Assembly: GCA_035560235.1 (NCBI GenBank)
Contig: DATMAG010000116.1
Location: forward strand, 224,018 to 288,017
Direction: 5' to 3'
Source of the DNA: DASRDU01 sp035560235
GTDB lineage: Bacteria > Acidobacteriota > Blastocatellia > RBC074
DNA: 64,000 nt
Shown here piece by piece: positions 40,942 to 51,503 of the stretch; positions within the stretch are counted from its first letter, which is position 1, and each line of letters begins with the position of its first letter. Under the pieces are notes generated by a model. That model saw nothing but the letters and a program-made list of their open reading frames with translations, was not told the origin of the DNA and searched no databases. The position numbers and the translations under genes were made by a program.

Positions 40942-41937
40942 ATGCCTGCCGAAAAAAGCTCCGCGCGGCTGGTCATTCATCGCGGCCAGACCTCTGCGAA
41001 TGAAAACAGCTTTGCTGAAGATGTGCGCGCCGGACTGACGGCCACGCCGAAAAAACTGCTGCCCAAATATTTTTATGACGCGCTCGGCTCGCACCTTTTT
41101 GAAGCCATCTGCCAGTTGCCGGAGTATTACCCGACGCGGGCCGAAGCTGAAATTTTCGAGCATCACGCCGCTGAAATTATCAGCAGCCTGAATGGCCGCC
41201 TCACGCTGGTTGAACTCGGCAGCGGCAGTTCGGTCAAGACGCGCTTTCTGATTGAAGCGCTGATTGCGCGCCAGGGCCGGTTGCATTACCAGCCGGTTGA
41301 TATTTCCGCGACGATGCTCGAACAAAGCGCGCAGGAGTTGCTGAAGATTTATCCTGAGCTGCACATTACCGGCCAGGCTCGTGATTACACGCAGGGACTC
41401 GGCGCCATTGAGCGCAGCAGCGGTGAAAGCATTCTCGCGCTCTTTCTCGGCTCGAACATCGGCAACTACGATCCGCCCGAAGCGATTGCGCTGCTCAGGC
41501 AGATTCGCCGCACGCTGCATGAAGGTGATGGTTTACTGCTCGGCGCTGATCTGAAAAAGCCGGTTGCGATTCTGGAAGCGGCTTATGACGATGCGCTCGG
41601 AGTGACGGCGGCATTCAATCTGAATCTGCTGCTGCGCATCAACCGCGAACTCGGCGCTGATTTCGATCTCAAACGATTTCAGCATCGCGCGATTTACAAT
41701 CACACTCAGGGCCGCGTGGAAATGCACCTGGTCAGCCGCCGCGCGCAGAAGATTCACCTCAACGCGCTCGGCCTGATGATTGAAATGCAGGCGGGGGAAA
41801 CGATTCACACCGAAAATTCATACAAGTACGATCAGCAGCAACTGTCACAAATGGCCGCTGCGGCGGGCTTCAGCGCAAAACGCGTGTGGCTGGATAAGGA
41901 AGAGAGATTCAGCAGCAATCTGTGGCTGGCATCGTAA
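40942..41937 (+). CDS. egtD: L-histidine N(alpha)-methyltransferase (EgtD)
   Basis: The 331-residue protein matches EgtD, which trimethylates histidine to hercynine, the first step of ergothioneine synthesis. Visible family parts are LLPKYFYDALGSHLFEAICQ and the SAM site LVELGSGSSVKTRFL. LGSNIGNYDPPEAIALLRQI follows, then the histidine-binding region FNLNLLLRINRELGADF and the end TENSYKYDQQQLSQMAAAAG. GGAGACG lies before the ATG. No egtB is in the window, so the next step must be encoded elsewhere. It follows the dismutase by 45 bases, which pairs two oxidative-stress functions, and lies 8 kb from an EgtU-like importer. Confidence 0.92.
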   Translation: MPAEKSSARLVIHRGQTSANENSFAEDVRAGLTATPKKLLPKYFYDALGSHLFEAICQLPEYYPTRAEAEIFEHHAAEIISSLNGRLTLVELGSGSSVKTRFLIEALIARQGRLHYQPVDISATMLEQSAQELLKIYPELHITGQARDYTQGLGAIERSSGESILALFLGSNIGNYDPPEAIALLRQIRRTLHEGDGLLLGADLKKPVAILEAAYDDALGVTAAFNLNLLLRINRELGADFDLKRFQHRAIYNHTQGRVEMHLVSRRAQKIHLNALGLMIEMQAGETIHTENSYKYDQQQLSQMAAAAGFSAKRVWLDKEERFSSNLWLAS

Positions 41938-41960
41938 TCGTACCGCTCAAAGCCGGAAGC

Positions 41961-42078
41961 AACTCTCCCTTTCTTCTCTTTCTTCTCTGCGTCTCTGCGC
42001 CTCTGCGTGAAACCAAATCTCACGCAGAGGCACAGAGAAGAAAGAGGAAGAGAGAAAGAGAGAAGAAGGGGAGAGTTG
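41961..42078. repeat. 118-base near-perfect hairpin between convergent genes
   Basis: The left arm AACTCTCCCTTTCTTC... CTCTGCGCCTCTGCGTGA (41961-42010) pairs with TCACGCAGAGGCACAGAG... GGGGAGAGTT (42020-42078), leaving a loop of about 9 bases. It fills the whole gap between egtD and the amino-acid permease, whose genes point at each other, so it could end both transcripts. Confidence 0.92.
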
Positions 42079-42080
42079 TT

Positions 42081-43829
42081 TCAGCTTCCTTCCTTCTTTC
42101 CCAGGCGGCTGTGGCTGTAGCCGTAAAAGAAGTAGAGAATCAGTCCCGCCACCAGCCACAACAGAAAGCGCAGCCAGTTGGTGATGCCGAGTTCAGTCAT
42201 CAGATAGCCGCACGTCAGCACGCCCAGCACTGGAATCAGTGAAAGCGATTTTCTGAAGCACTGCACCACAATCGCAAAGGCAATCACGATGTAAATCAGC
42301 AGCGGGATTTTGTGCTTGAAGACTTCCCACTGCGTCTCGGTAAAGAAAGCTCTCACTTCCTGCGGATACCACCAGATTGCCACCGCCCAGATCAGCGCGA
42401 ACAAAGCGGGCGCGATGTATTTTGAATTGATGTACGGCGTTCTGAACCGACGTTCAATGCGCTGGTTCGATTCATTCAGAATCAGCACGCCGCCGCACAC
42501 CAGCACAAAGGCGAACAGAGTGCCGATGCTGGTCAGATCGGTCACTTCCGTCAGATTCATAAACAGCGACGGAATCGCCACGACCAGGCCGGTGATGATG
42601 GTCGAAAACCAGGGCGTCTTGAAGCGCGGATGAATCGCGGAAAAGATCGGCGGCAGCAGCCCGTCGCGGCTCATTGACATCCAGATGCGCGGCTGACCGA
42701 GTTGAAAAACCAGCAGCACTGTCGCCATCGCAATCACGGCGCTGACGGCAATGATGCGCGACACCCAGTGCAGATTCACGCCTTCGGGGCCGAAGACATA
42801 AGCGAGCGGATCACCGACCGCGAGATTTTTGTAACTGACCATTCCGGTCAGCACCAGCGCAATCAGCACGTACAGCACGGTGCAGATCAGCAGCGAATAC
42901 ATCATCCCGCGCGGCAGATCGCGTTGCGGGTTTTTGCATTCTTCGGCTGTGGTCGAAATCGCGTCGAATCCGATGTAAGCAAAGAAGACCGCTGACACGC
43001 CTTTCAGCACGCCCGCCGCGCCGTTTGGCGCAAACGGCGACCAGTTGGATGGCTTGACATAAAACGCGCCGAGCGCAATGACCAGAATGATTACCGACAC
43101 CTTGATCGCCACCATCAGGTTGGAAGCGTTCTTCGATTCCCTGATGCCGACGTAAACCAATGCCGTGATGATAAAGACGATCACGAGCGCAGGCAGGTCA
43201 CAGACCAGATGAATGCCGCCGACTGTGGGCGCAGTCATCCACGCCTGGTAAGCATCAACCTTCCCGGCCATGCCATCCATCGCTTTGATCTGATCGAGCG
43301 TGCTGCCCTGCGCCAGCAACTGACTGACGGCATCATACCCCCGCGAGGCCGACAGAAAATCCATCGTCAGATACTGCGGAATGCTGATGCCATAACCGGC
43401 GAGCAGCCCCGTGAAATAATCGCTCCACGAAATTGCCACCGCGATGTTGCCGATGGCATATTCCATCAGCAGATCCCAGCCGATGATCCAGGCGATCAGT
43501 TCACCGAACGAAGCGTAGGCATAGGTGTAAGCTGACCCGGCCACCGGAATCATCGAAGCGAATTCGGCATAACAGAAGGCCGCAAACGCGCAGGCAATCG
43601 CGGTGAAGATGAACAGAAACGCCACCGCCGGGCCGCCATTGAAAGCTGCATTGCCAATGGTTGAAAAGATGCCCGCGCCAATGATTGCGGCAATGCCGAG
43701 CGCCGTCAGATCAACGACGCCGAGCGCGCGCCTGAGGCTGCTGCTGTGCGCCTCATCGCCAAAGCCTTCAGCCGCGTCAAGCTGAATCAGCTCGACCGAT
43801 TTCGTGCGAAACAAGGTTGTCAGATTCAT
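42081..43829 (-). CDS. APC-superfamily amino acid permease (cationic amino acid transporter type)
   Basis: The 582-residue protein has about 14 membrane helices. It carries the APC motif in the first two (LTALGIAAIIGAGIFSTIGN) and the second family region (FAAFCYAEFASMIPVAGSAY), then GFDAISTTAEECKNPQRDLP in the middle, a hallmark of the cationic amino acid transporter branch. It imports amino acids with the proton gradient; the exact substrate is not known. The length and the long loop between helices 4 and 5 fit the CAT subfamily. Its 3' end meets the large hairpin at 41961-42078. Confidence 0.9.
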   Translation of the reverse strand: MNLTTLFRTKSVELIQLDAAEGFGDEAHSSSLRRALGVVDLTALGIAAIIGAGIFSTIGNAAFNGGPAVAFLFIFTAIACAFAAFCYAEFASMIPVAGSAYTYAYASFGELIAWIIGWDLLMEYAIGNIAVAISWSDYFTGLLAGYGISIPQYLTMDFLSASRGYDAVSQLLAQGSTLDQIKAMDGMAGKVDAYQAWMTAPTVGGIHLVCDLPALVIVFIITALVYVGIRESKNASNLMVAIKVSVIILVIALGAFYVKPSNWSPFAPNGAAGVLKGVSAVFFAYIGFDAISTTAEECKNPQRDLPRGMMYSLLICTVLYVLIALVLTGMVSYKNLAVGDPLAYVFGPEGVNLHWVSRIIAVSAVIAMATVLLVFQLGQPRIWMSMSRDGLLPPIFSAIHPRFKTPWFSTIITGLVVAIPSLFMNLTEVTDLTSIGTLFAFVLVCGGVLILNESNQRIERRFRTPYINSKYIAPALFALIWAVAIWWYPQEVRAFFTETQWEVFKHKIPLLIYIVIAFAIVVQCFRKSLSLIPVLGVLTCGYLMTELGITNWLRFLLWLVAGLILYFFYGYSHSRLGKKEGS

Positions 43830-43962
43830 AGGACGAGTACCCTGTCAGGTTAATGATGGTCAGGTGTGTTGCTGCGGATTGCAGGGTGAAGCGGAGGGAG
43901 TTTGCCACACGAAGGCAGGACAGGGCAATTAACGATTATCTTTTCATCGGCGCAGGAAGTAA

Positions 43963-44319
43963 TTATTCAGCTTCCCGCGGTTCGGTCAGCAGCCTGATGC
44001 CATCAAGGATCTGGCGCACCCTTTTGCGTGAGAGCGTGCCGATGTATTCATCAAGCTGCGCTTTGTCCACCGTGAAGATTTGTGACACCAGCACCACGCT
44101 GCGTTTGGGCAGGCCTGCTTCTCTGGCATCAAGCAGCACATTGCCGGGCGCGCCAGCGCGTTTGAGGTTTGAGGTGAGCGCGCAAACGACAACCGTATTG
44201 ATCCGGCTCTGATTGAAAAGATTGTTCTGAATGACGACGTGTGGATGCTTGTAACCGGGCGCTGAACCGACCGGGTCGCCCAGTTCAACCCAGAAGACAT
44301 CGCCCTGACTGATTACCAT
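43963..44319 (-). CDS. MazF/PemK-family toxin (mRNA endoribonuclease)
   Basis: The 118-residue protein is a PemK/MazF toxin: MVISQGDVFWVELGDPVGSA, then KHPHVVIQNNLFNQSRINTV, VCALTSNLKR and VSQIFTVDKAQLDEYIGTLS, all typical family segments. Such toxins cut RNA at short sequences when their antitoxin is degraded. GGAGGGC precedes the ATG at 44317-44319, which overlaps the antitoxin gene by 7 bases. The frame stays open upstream inside that gene but the ATG fits the family start. It lies downstream of accC on the same strand. Confidence 0.88.
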   Translation of the reverse strand: MVISQGDVFWVELGDPVGSAPGYKHPHVVIQNNLFNQSRINTVVVCALTSNLKRAGAPGNVLLDAREAGLPKRSVVLVSQIFTVDKAQLDEYIGTLSRKRVRQILDGIRLLTEPREAE

Positions 44320-44567
44320 TTGCCCTCCACAATCCGGCGATGCGATTTGCGCGCCCGGCACATTCGCTTTTTCTCGTCGGCCTCAGGCTCATCCTGATAG
44401 GCCGCATTGATGCGCTCAAGCAGGCTGCGGTTTTCCTGACGGCGGATAAACTCCTCAAGCGCCAGAACAAAAACGCGGCTGCGCGAAACTTTCAGGCGAT
44501 CCGCCAGTTCTTCGACCTTCTCGAACAGGGATTCCTGAATTGAAATTGCAGTTTTGACGTTTGCCAT
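44313..44567 (-). CDS. Ribbon-helix-helix antitoxin for the MazF-like toxin
   Basis: The 84-residue protein has an N-terminal ribbon-helix-helix DNA-binding part (NVKTAISIQESLFEKVEELA, then LKVSRSRVFVLALEEFIRR). A charged tail that likely wraps the toxin follows (EPEADEKKRMCRARKSHRR). It would neutralise the toxin and repress their shared promoter. GGAGGT lies 8 bases before the ATG at 44565-44567. The stop overlaps the toxin start, the usual coupled arrangement. Confidence 0.85.
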   Translation of the reverse strand: MANVKTAISIQESLFEKVEELADRLKVSRSRVFVLALEEFIRRQENRSLLERINAAYQDEPEADEKKRMCRARKSHRRIVEGKW

Positions 44568-44592
44568 TTGTCTTACCTCCGGCAGGATTCGG

Positions 44593-44621
44593 AGTATAAC
44601 CTGATGGCATACCAGCCTCAA
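44593..44621 (-). promoter_or_regulatory. Promoter of the toxin-antitoxin pair
   Basis: On the minus strand TTGAGG (44616-44621), a 17-base spacer and TATACT (44593-44598) stand 25 bases before the antitoxin ATG. The short leader also carries the GGAGGT binding site. The promoter lies in the 65-base gap after accC, so the pair need not depend on accC transcription. Confidence 0.75.
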
Positions 44622-44632
44622 TCCGACCAGTA

Positions 44633-45970
<1,338 letters not shown>

Positions 45971-45977
45971 AGAATTG

Positions 45978-46074
45978 TTGTCCATTGTCCGTTGTCAGTA
46001 GTCAGTTGCCCTTTCGCACAGTTTGCGGTGAAACCGGAAGAACAACTGACTACTGATAACGGACAACTGACTAC
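45978..46074. repeat. GTCCGTTGTCAGTAGTCAG-type inverted repeat between accB and accC
   Basis: TTGTCCATTGTCCGTTGTCA and on (45978-46008) pairs with CAACTGACTACTGATAACGG and on (46042-46074). It fills the whole gap between the two subunit genes. The accB stop codon TAG (46071-46073, minus strand) lies inside the right arm. Members of this family also lie at 49671-49744, 55967-56036 and 60662-60738. Confidence 0.88.
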
Positions 46075-46649
46075 AGCTTGATTCCGAACAGCGGCTGGCC
46101 GTATTCGACGGGCTGGCCGTTTTCGACGAGGATCTTTGCGACTGTGCCGCTGACTTCCGAAGTGATTTCATTCATCAGCTTCATCGCTTCGATGATGCAA
46201 AGCGTCGCGCCCTTTTCGATGGAGTCGCCGATTTTGACGAACGCTTCAGCAGTTGGCGATGGAGAACGGTAGAAGGTGCCGACGATGGGCGAGGTGATGA
46301 TGTGCAGATTCTCTTCTGCCGGTGGTGGCACAACCTGAACCTGCGCAGGCGCGACTGACTCAGCCTGGCGCGGAGTTTCGGCAACTGGTGTGACGGGCGC
46401 AAAGGCCGGAACCGGCGCGGGTTGCAGGATGACCGGCGCTGCGGCTTCGGCGGTTGAGCCGCGCTGAATGCGCAGGCGGAAATCGCCGCGTTCGAGTTCG
46501 AATTCGGTGATCTGCTTTTCCACCACGAATTCGATCAGGGCCTTGATTTCGGTCAGATTCTGCGAGTTCGGTTCGCCGGAATCCGTGGTTGCGCTGCGGG
46601 GGCTTTTGCGACCGGATGATGGCCGCGTCCTGCGCTCAGTCTTTTTCAT
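46071..46649 (-). CDS. accB: Biotin carboxyl carrier protein of acetyl-CoA carboxylase
   Basis: The 192-residue carrier ends in a biotinyl domain with EAMKLM and the biotin-accepting Lys157, preceded by the family-typical PIVGTFYRSPSPTAEAFVK. A Pro/Ala-rich flexible linker (about 68-112) joins it to an N-terminal domain (LTEIKALIEFVVEKQITEFE). The first 30 residues are a basic, Ser-rich extension beyond the usual start. It is the first gene of the accB-accC pair and lies after the ribosomal operon terminator. Confidence 0.93.
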   Translation of the reverse strand: MKKTERRTRPSSGRKSPRSATTDSGEPNSQNLTEIKALIEFVVEKQITEFELERGDFRLRIQRGSTAEAAAPVILQPAPVPAFAPVTPVAETPRQAESVAPAQVQVVPPPAEENLHIITSPIVGTFYRSPSPTAEAFVKIGDSIEKGATLCIIEAMKLMNEITSEVSGTVAKILVENGQPVEYGQPLFGIKL

Positions 46650-46730
46650 AGACTTCTCTGGTTGGGAGTCGGTGCTTCCGTGTGCTGGCCTGGGATGATG
46701 AATGCAGGTGAACGATCCGGGACCAGCGCC

Positions 46731-46775
46731 GAAAAAAACAAGACCTCAACCGCGTGATGCCTCGCACGGTTGAGG
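46731..46775 (-). terminator. Intrinsic terminator after rplQ
   Basis: On the minus strand CCTCAACCG (rc of 46767-46775) pairs with CGGTTGAGG (rc of 46744-46752) around a 14-base loop. TCTTGTTTTTTTC follows. It ends the long ribosomal protein transcript about 50 bases after the rplQ stop and separates it from accB. Confidence 0.9.
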
Positions 46776-46824
46776 CCGGACGACAAATGTGCGAGAGATC
46801 ATCCCTCACAAAAGCTGCTCTGGG

Positions 46825-47304
46825 TTATTTCTTTTCATCGGCCACAGGCTTTTTGCCCTCGCTGCCGATGAATTCAATCAGCGCCAGTTCTGCGCCGTCG
46901 CCCTTGCGTTTGCCGAGCTTGAGAATGCGCGTATAGCCGCCCGGACGATCAGCGAAACGTTCGGCCAGTTCTCCGGTCAGCTTCTTCAGCGCCGCGACAC
47001 CGGCGGTGCGTTCAGCGCCCGGTTCGTGCTGCCGACTCTCGCTGCCGGAGTTGCCGGGAAAGAAGCTTGCCGCGGCGAGGCGCGTCGCGTGCAGCGCGGC
47101 ATCCTTCTCTCCGGCCTGCCGCGCCTTGTTTGCCCGCCGACCCAGCGTGACGGCCTTTTCAACGAACGGGCGCAGTTCCTTCGCCTTGGGCAGAGTCGTG
47201 ACAATCCTCTCGTTGAGGACGAGTGAAGTGCAGAGGTTGCGCAGCAGCGCCTTGCGATGCGATGACGTGCGGCCTAACTTACGATGTGCAACAAGATGTC
47301 TCAT
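46825..47304 (-). CDS. rplQ: 50S ribosomal protein L17
   Basis: L17 is a large-subunit protein near the exit tunnel. The start MRHLVAHRKLGRTSSHRKAL and the KAKELRPFVEKAVTLGRRAN region are diagnostic. At 159 residues it is longer than the usual 117-130. Extra length comes from a central insert (about 78-100, GNSGSESRQHEPGAERTAG) and a charged C-terminal tail. It is the last gene of the alpha operon, and a terminator follows. Confidence 0.95.
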   Translation of the reverse strand: MRHLVAHRKLGRTSSHRKALLRNLCTSLVLNERIVTTLPKAKELRPFVEKAVTLGRRANKARQAGEKDAALHATRLAAASFFPGNSGSESRQHEPGAERTAGVAALKKLTGELAERFADRPGGYTRILKLGKRKGDGAELALIEFIGSEGKKPVADEKK

Positions 47305-47341
47305 AGCAGAATTTCAAAGCTGAAATTGGGATCGCGGCGGA

Positions 47342-48334
47342 CTACTCCTGACCGGCGGCCTTGACGACCTGGCCGTTCTCGTCGAGAACCATGCCGAGGC
47401 CGAGGCCCATCGAGGTCAGAATGTCCTTGATCTCGTTGAGCGATTTGCGACCGAAATTCTTGGTCTTGAGCATTTCGGCCTCAGTCTTCTGGACGAGATC
47501 GCGGATCGTCTTGATGTTGGCATTCTTCAGGCAGTTGTAGGAACGAACCGAGAGTTCGAGTTCATCAACTGACTTGTCGAGATGTTCGTTGATCGGCGGA
47601 GCCTGCTTTCTGGGTTCGACGACTTCAGGCTCGTGCATGTCCTCTTCAAAATTGATGAAGATGGACATGTGATCCTTGATCAGCTTGGCCGCAAGGCCGA
47701 TCGCGTGTTCCGGCGTGACGCTGCCGTTGGTCCAGACTTCGAGCCAGAGCTTGTCGTAATCGGTGTCCTGGCCGAGACGCGCGGCTTCGACGGTGAAGTT
47801 GACCTTCTTGACCGGCGAATGAGCCGAATCAACCGGAATGTAGCCGACCGGCAGATCATCATCGAAATTGCGATCAGCCGAGACGTAACCACGCCCCTTC
47901 TTGATGCGCATCTCGATGCTCAGATTGCCGCCCTCGCTGACGGTGGCGATGTGAATGTCCGGGTCGAGGACTTCAATGTCAGCATCAACCTCAATGTCGC
48001 CCGACTTCATTTCGCCCGGCTCGGAGCGCGTGACGCGGAGCGTCTTTGGCTCATTGCCGTGCATCCTGAAGGGAATCTGCTTGAGGTTGAGGATGATGTC
48101 TGTGGCGTCTTCGACCACACCGGGAATTGAAGAGAACTCGTGCAGCACGCCTTCAATTCGCACGGCGGTAATGGCTGCGCCTTCGATTGAAGAGAGCAGC
48201 GCGCGGCGCAGACTGTTGCCGATTGTTGTGCCGAAACCACGCTCGAACGGCTGGGCATAAAAGCGGCCATACCGGTCGGTCATCGTCTCGGGATCATAGG
48301 ACAATCGCTTCGGTTTCTGAAATCCAGTCCACAT
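47342..48334 (-). CDS. rpoA: RNA polymerase alpha subunit
   Basis: The 330-residue subunit has the N-terminal assembly domain (FYAQPFERGFGTTIGNSLRR and MRIKKGRGYV segments), a Pro-containing linker near 235-245, and the C-terminal DNA-binding domain (ELSVRSYNCLKNANIKTIRD, then GRKSLNEIKDILTSMGLGLG). The ATG at 48332-48334 (MWTGFQKPKR) was preferred to a TTG five codons earlier. It lies between rpsD and rplQ. A strong hairpin sits in the leader between it and rpsD. Confidence 0.96.
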   Translation of the reverse strand: MWTGFQKPKRLSYDPETMTDRYGRFYAQPFERGFGTTIGNSLRRALLSSIEGAAITAVRIEGVLHEFSSIPGVVEDATDIILNLKQIPFRMHGNEPKTLRVTRSEPGEMKSGDIEVDADIEVLDPDIHIATVSEGGNLSIEMRIKKGRGYVSADRNFDDDLPVGYIPVDSAHSPVKKVNFTVEAARLGQDTDYDKLWLEVWTNGSVTPEHAIGLAAKLIKDHMSIFINFEEDMHEPEVVEPRKQAPPINEHLDKSVDELELSVRSYNCLKNANIKTIRDLVQKTEAEMLKTKNFGRKSLNEIKDILTSMGLGLGMVLDENGQVVKAAGQE

Positions 48335-48454
48335 AATGTGTTGTGTCAATCTCCTGCTGGTTGGCGGCCTGGAAAGGCCAGGCTGGCTTTCAGCGATTGG
48401 TGGCTCCCGACGGGGACTTCACGGTCGAGCTGACGACGCTGGCGGGAACCCGTT

Positions 48455-48494
48455 CACCCGGTCAGACATTCTCAGTGCAGCTTCTGACCGGGTG
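48455..48494 (-). other. 12-base perfect hairpin between rpsD and rpoA
   Basis: CACCCGGTCAGA (48455-48466) and TCTGACCGGGTG (48483-48494) are perfect reverse complements around a 16-base loop. No T-run follows, so it does not look like a terminator. It lies 11 bases after the rpsD stop, and about 120 bases before the rpoA start. It may stabilise the upstream mRNA end or set rpoA expression apart from rpsD. Confidence 0.75.
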
Positions 48495-48505
48495 ACGATT
48501 CAACC

Positions 48506-49141
48506 TTACTTGCTGTACAACTCGACAATGAGCTGTTCATTGATGTTCTGATCAACATCCTCGCGGCGCGGCAGCGCAACCACCCGGCCCGTCAGTTTGT
48601 CGGGATTGGTAATCTCAAGCCAGCCCGGACGACCACGTCCGCCGGAAGTCTGGAACGCTCCCTGAATATGGACGTTCTGAACGCTCTTTTCGCGCACCAT
48701 CACTTCATCTCCGACCCTGACCTGGAACGAGGGGATATTGACTTTGCGCCCGTTGACGCTGACGTGACCGTGCCGCACGAGCTGCCGCGCCTGCCGACGT
48801 GACATAGCGAAGCCGAGCCGGAAGATCACATTGTCCAGACGGCGTTCGAGCAGGGCGAGCAGGTTTTCACCTGTGACTCCCTTCTGACGGGCGGCTGTTT
48901 CAAAGTAGTTGCGGAACTGACGTTCGAGCAGGTTGTAGATGCGTTTGACGCGCTGTTTCTCGCGTAACTGTTCGCCGTAACCAATGGGTTTGCGTTTTGC
49001 ATTGGGACCGTGCTGACCAGGCGGATTGGTTCCGCGCTTCTCGATCGGGCAGGACGGCTTGTAACATTTCTCGCCTTTGAGGAACAGTTTCATTCCCTCG
49101 CGGCGGCACAGACGGCACTGTTTGCCTCTATCTCTGGCCAA
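48506..49141 (-). CDS. rpsD: 30S ribosomal protein S4 (zinc-binding form), TTG start
   Basis: The 211-residue protein nucleates 30S assembly. Its N-terminus holds the zinc-binding cysteines of the C-plus form (CRLCRREGMK, then GEKCYKPSC). The S4 RNA-binding domain (RLGFAMSRRQARQLVRHGHV, then RKVNIPSFQVRVGDEV) follows. The start is a TTG at 49139-49141, supported by GGAGG 8 bases upstream and the conserved MARDRG-type beginning. It follows rpsK. Confidence 0.95.
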   Translation of the reverse strand: MARDRGKQCRLCRREGMKLFLKGEKCYKPSCPIEKRGTNPPGQHGPNAKRKPIGYGEQLREKQRVKRIYNLLERQFRNYFETAARQKGVTGENLLALLERRLDNVIFRLGFAMSRRQARQLVRHGHVSVNGRKVNIPSFQVRVGDEVMVREKSVQNVHIQGAFQTSGGRGRPGWLEITNPDKLTGRVVALPRREDVDQNINEQLIVELYSK

Positions 49142-49257
49142 GACTTTCCTCCATCAATTTCTGCTGCCGTGAACCGGTTCCATCAGGCAATGACGAGCAG
49201 CAGAGTCCTGAAATTCCCTTTCGCTCCGATTCTGCGACGATGGTTTCAAAATGAAAC

Positions 49258-49665
49258 CTACACGCGACGTTTCTTCGGCGGACGGCATCCGTTGTGCGGA
49301 ATCGGCGTCACGTCGCGGATGATTCTGATTTCAATGCCCGCGCCCTGAATGGCGCGCACGGCGGATTCGCGGCCTGAGCCGGGTCCCTTGACGCGCACTT
49401 CGCAGCTGCGCATTCCGGCATCGCGCGCAATGTTGGCGGCTTTGCTCGCGGCCTGCTGCGCGGCGAAGGGTGTGCCCTTGCGCGAGCCGCGAAAGCCCAT
49501 TGCGCCAGCCGATGACTGCGCCACCAGATTGCCTTCCAGATCGGTGATGCTCACGAGCGTGTTATTGAAGGAAGCCTGAATGTGCACGATCCCGTTCGGG
49601 ACGTGCTTCTTTTCCTTCTTCTTGAAAACCTTCTTCTTGCCTGAAGTCGTCTGCTGTTTTGCCAT
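49258..49665 (-). CDS. rpsK: 30S ribosomal protein S11
   Basis: The 135-residue platform protein of the 30S subunit. GIVHIQASFNNTLVSITDLE, SAGAMGFRGSRKGTPFAAQQ and NGCRPPKKRRV are the expected conserved parts. The N-terminus is a short basic stretch (QQTTSGKKKVFKKKEKKHVP). It follows rpsM after a gap that holds a GTCAGTGGTC-type repeat, and precedes rpsD. Confidence 0.95.
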   Translation of the reverse strand: MAKQQTTSGKKKVFKKKEKKHVPNGIVHIQASFNNTLVSITDLEGNLVAQSSAGAMGFRGSRKGTPFAAQQAASKAANIARDAGMRSCEVRVKGPGSGRESAVRAIQGAGIEIRIIRDVTPIPHNGCRPPKKRRV

Positions 49666-49670
49666 AAAAA

Positions 49671-49744
49671 GTCAGTGGTCAGTGGTCAGTGGTCAGTGGT
49701 TATTTTGTCTCTCACTAATTGCTGACCACTGACTACTCGTCACT
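49671..49744. repeat. GTCAGTGGTC direct and inverted repeat between rpsM and rpsK
   Basis: GTCAGTGGTCA occurs about four times in a row (49671-49702), and the complement TGACCACTGACTACTCGTCAC lies at 49723-49744. It fills the 85-base gap inside the ribosomal operon. Confidence 0.85.
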
Positions 49745-49750
49745 ATTTCA

Positions 49751-50134
49751 TTACTTCTTGCCGGGGGCTTTCTTCTTTGCGATGGTCGCGCGGCGCGGGC
49801 CTTTGCGCGTGCGCGCGTTGGTGTGCGTGCGCTGACCGCGAACGGGGAGGCCTTTGCGGTGCCGCAGCCCGCGATAGCATCCGATATCCATCAGCCGCTT
49901 GATGTCGAGCTGGACGGCCTTGCGAAGATCGCCTTCGACATTGCCTTCCTGATCAATCAGCGTGCGAATGCGGTTGAGTTCGTCTTCATTCAGTTCGCGC
50001 ACCTTTTTGTTGAGGTCCACGTGACAGGTCTGAAGAATTCTGGTCGCGCGCGATCTGCCGATTCCATAGATATAAGTCAGTCCGATTTGAGCGCGCTTCT
50101 GTGGCGGTAAATCAACGCCGGCAACACGAGCCAT
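49751..50134 (-). CDS. rpsM: 30S ribosomal protein S13
   Basis: The 127-residue head protein contacts tRNA in the P site and bridges to the large subunit. It starts MARVAGVDLPPQKRAQIGLT and continues with YIYGIGRSRA, then CYRGLRHRKGLPVRGQRTHT and a basic tail, all standard. It is the first of the alpha-operon proteins after rpmJ. Confidence 0.96.
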   Translation of the reverse strand: MARVAGVDLPPQKRAQIGLTYIYGIGRSRATRILQTCHVDLNKKVRELNEDELNRIRTLIDQEGNVEGDLRKAVQLDIKRLMDIGCYRGLRHRKGLPVRGQRTHTNARTRKGPRRATIAKKKAPGKK

Positions 50135-50168
50135 TTAACTTCCTCCGTCAATCACTTGAGTCTCGCCC

Positions 50169-50195
50169 GGATTTCAAATGTGAGATTTGAAATCC
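50169..50195. repeat. Perfect palindrome GGATTTCAAAT/ATTTGAAATCC
   Basis: Eleven-base perfect arms (GGATTTCAAAT 50169-50179 and ATTTGAAATCC 50185-50195) surround a 5-base loop. It lies between rpmJ and rpsM and belongs with the TCAAATC elements at 31462-31513 and about 54231-54255. Confidence 0.85.
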
Positions 50196-50206
50196 GAGAT
50201 GACAGA

Positions 50207-50320
<114 letters not shown>

Positions 50321-50362
50321 AATTCCACTCTCTGGCTTTTCAATGAAAATTCGTCGAAGCCG

Positions 50363-50581
50363 TTACTTGAACCGATATACGATGCGCCCGCGCGTCAGAT
50401 CATAGGGCGATAGTTCCACCAGCACCTGATCGCCTGGCAGAATCTTGATGAAGTTCTTGCGCATCCTGCCAGAAATATGGGCCAGCACCTGATGCTTGTT
50501 TTCAAGCTCCACCTTGAACATTGCATTCGGCAATGTTTCAAGCACCGTCGCTCTGACTTCAATGGCATCTTCCTTCGACAT
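50363..50581 (-). CDS. infA: Translation initiation factor IF-1
   Basis: The 72-residue OB-fold factor binds the A site of the 30S subunit during initiation. MSKEDAIEVRATVLETLPNA, then HISGRMRKNFIKILPGDQV and DLTRGRIVYRFK are the standard sequence parts. It lies between map and rpmJ, as in many bacteria. Confidence 0.96.
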   Translation of the reverse strand: MSKEDAIEVRATVLETLPNAMFKVELENKHQVLAHISGRMRKNFIKILPGDQVLVELSPYDLTRGRIVYRFK

Positions 50582-50691
50582 ATCGCTCTGATTCAGACAG
50601 ACAGCTTTCCAGGCGAAAACGCAAAACGTAAATTATAGGCGGGAATCGCGCTTTTGCAAGCCGATCTCCTCGTCACCCGCATTTCCCGGAA

Positions 50692-51462
<771 letters not shown>

Positions 51463-51503
51463 AGCAACTGCTGCCTGAAAACCCTCTGCGCGTGATCTCC
51501 CCG

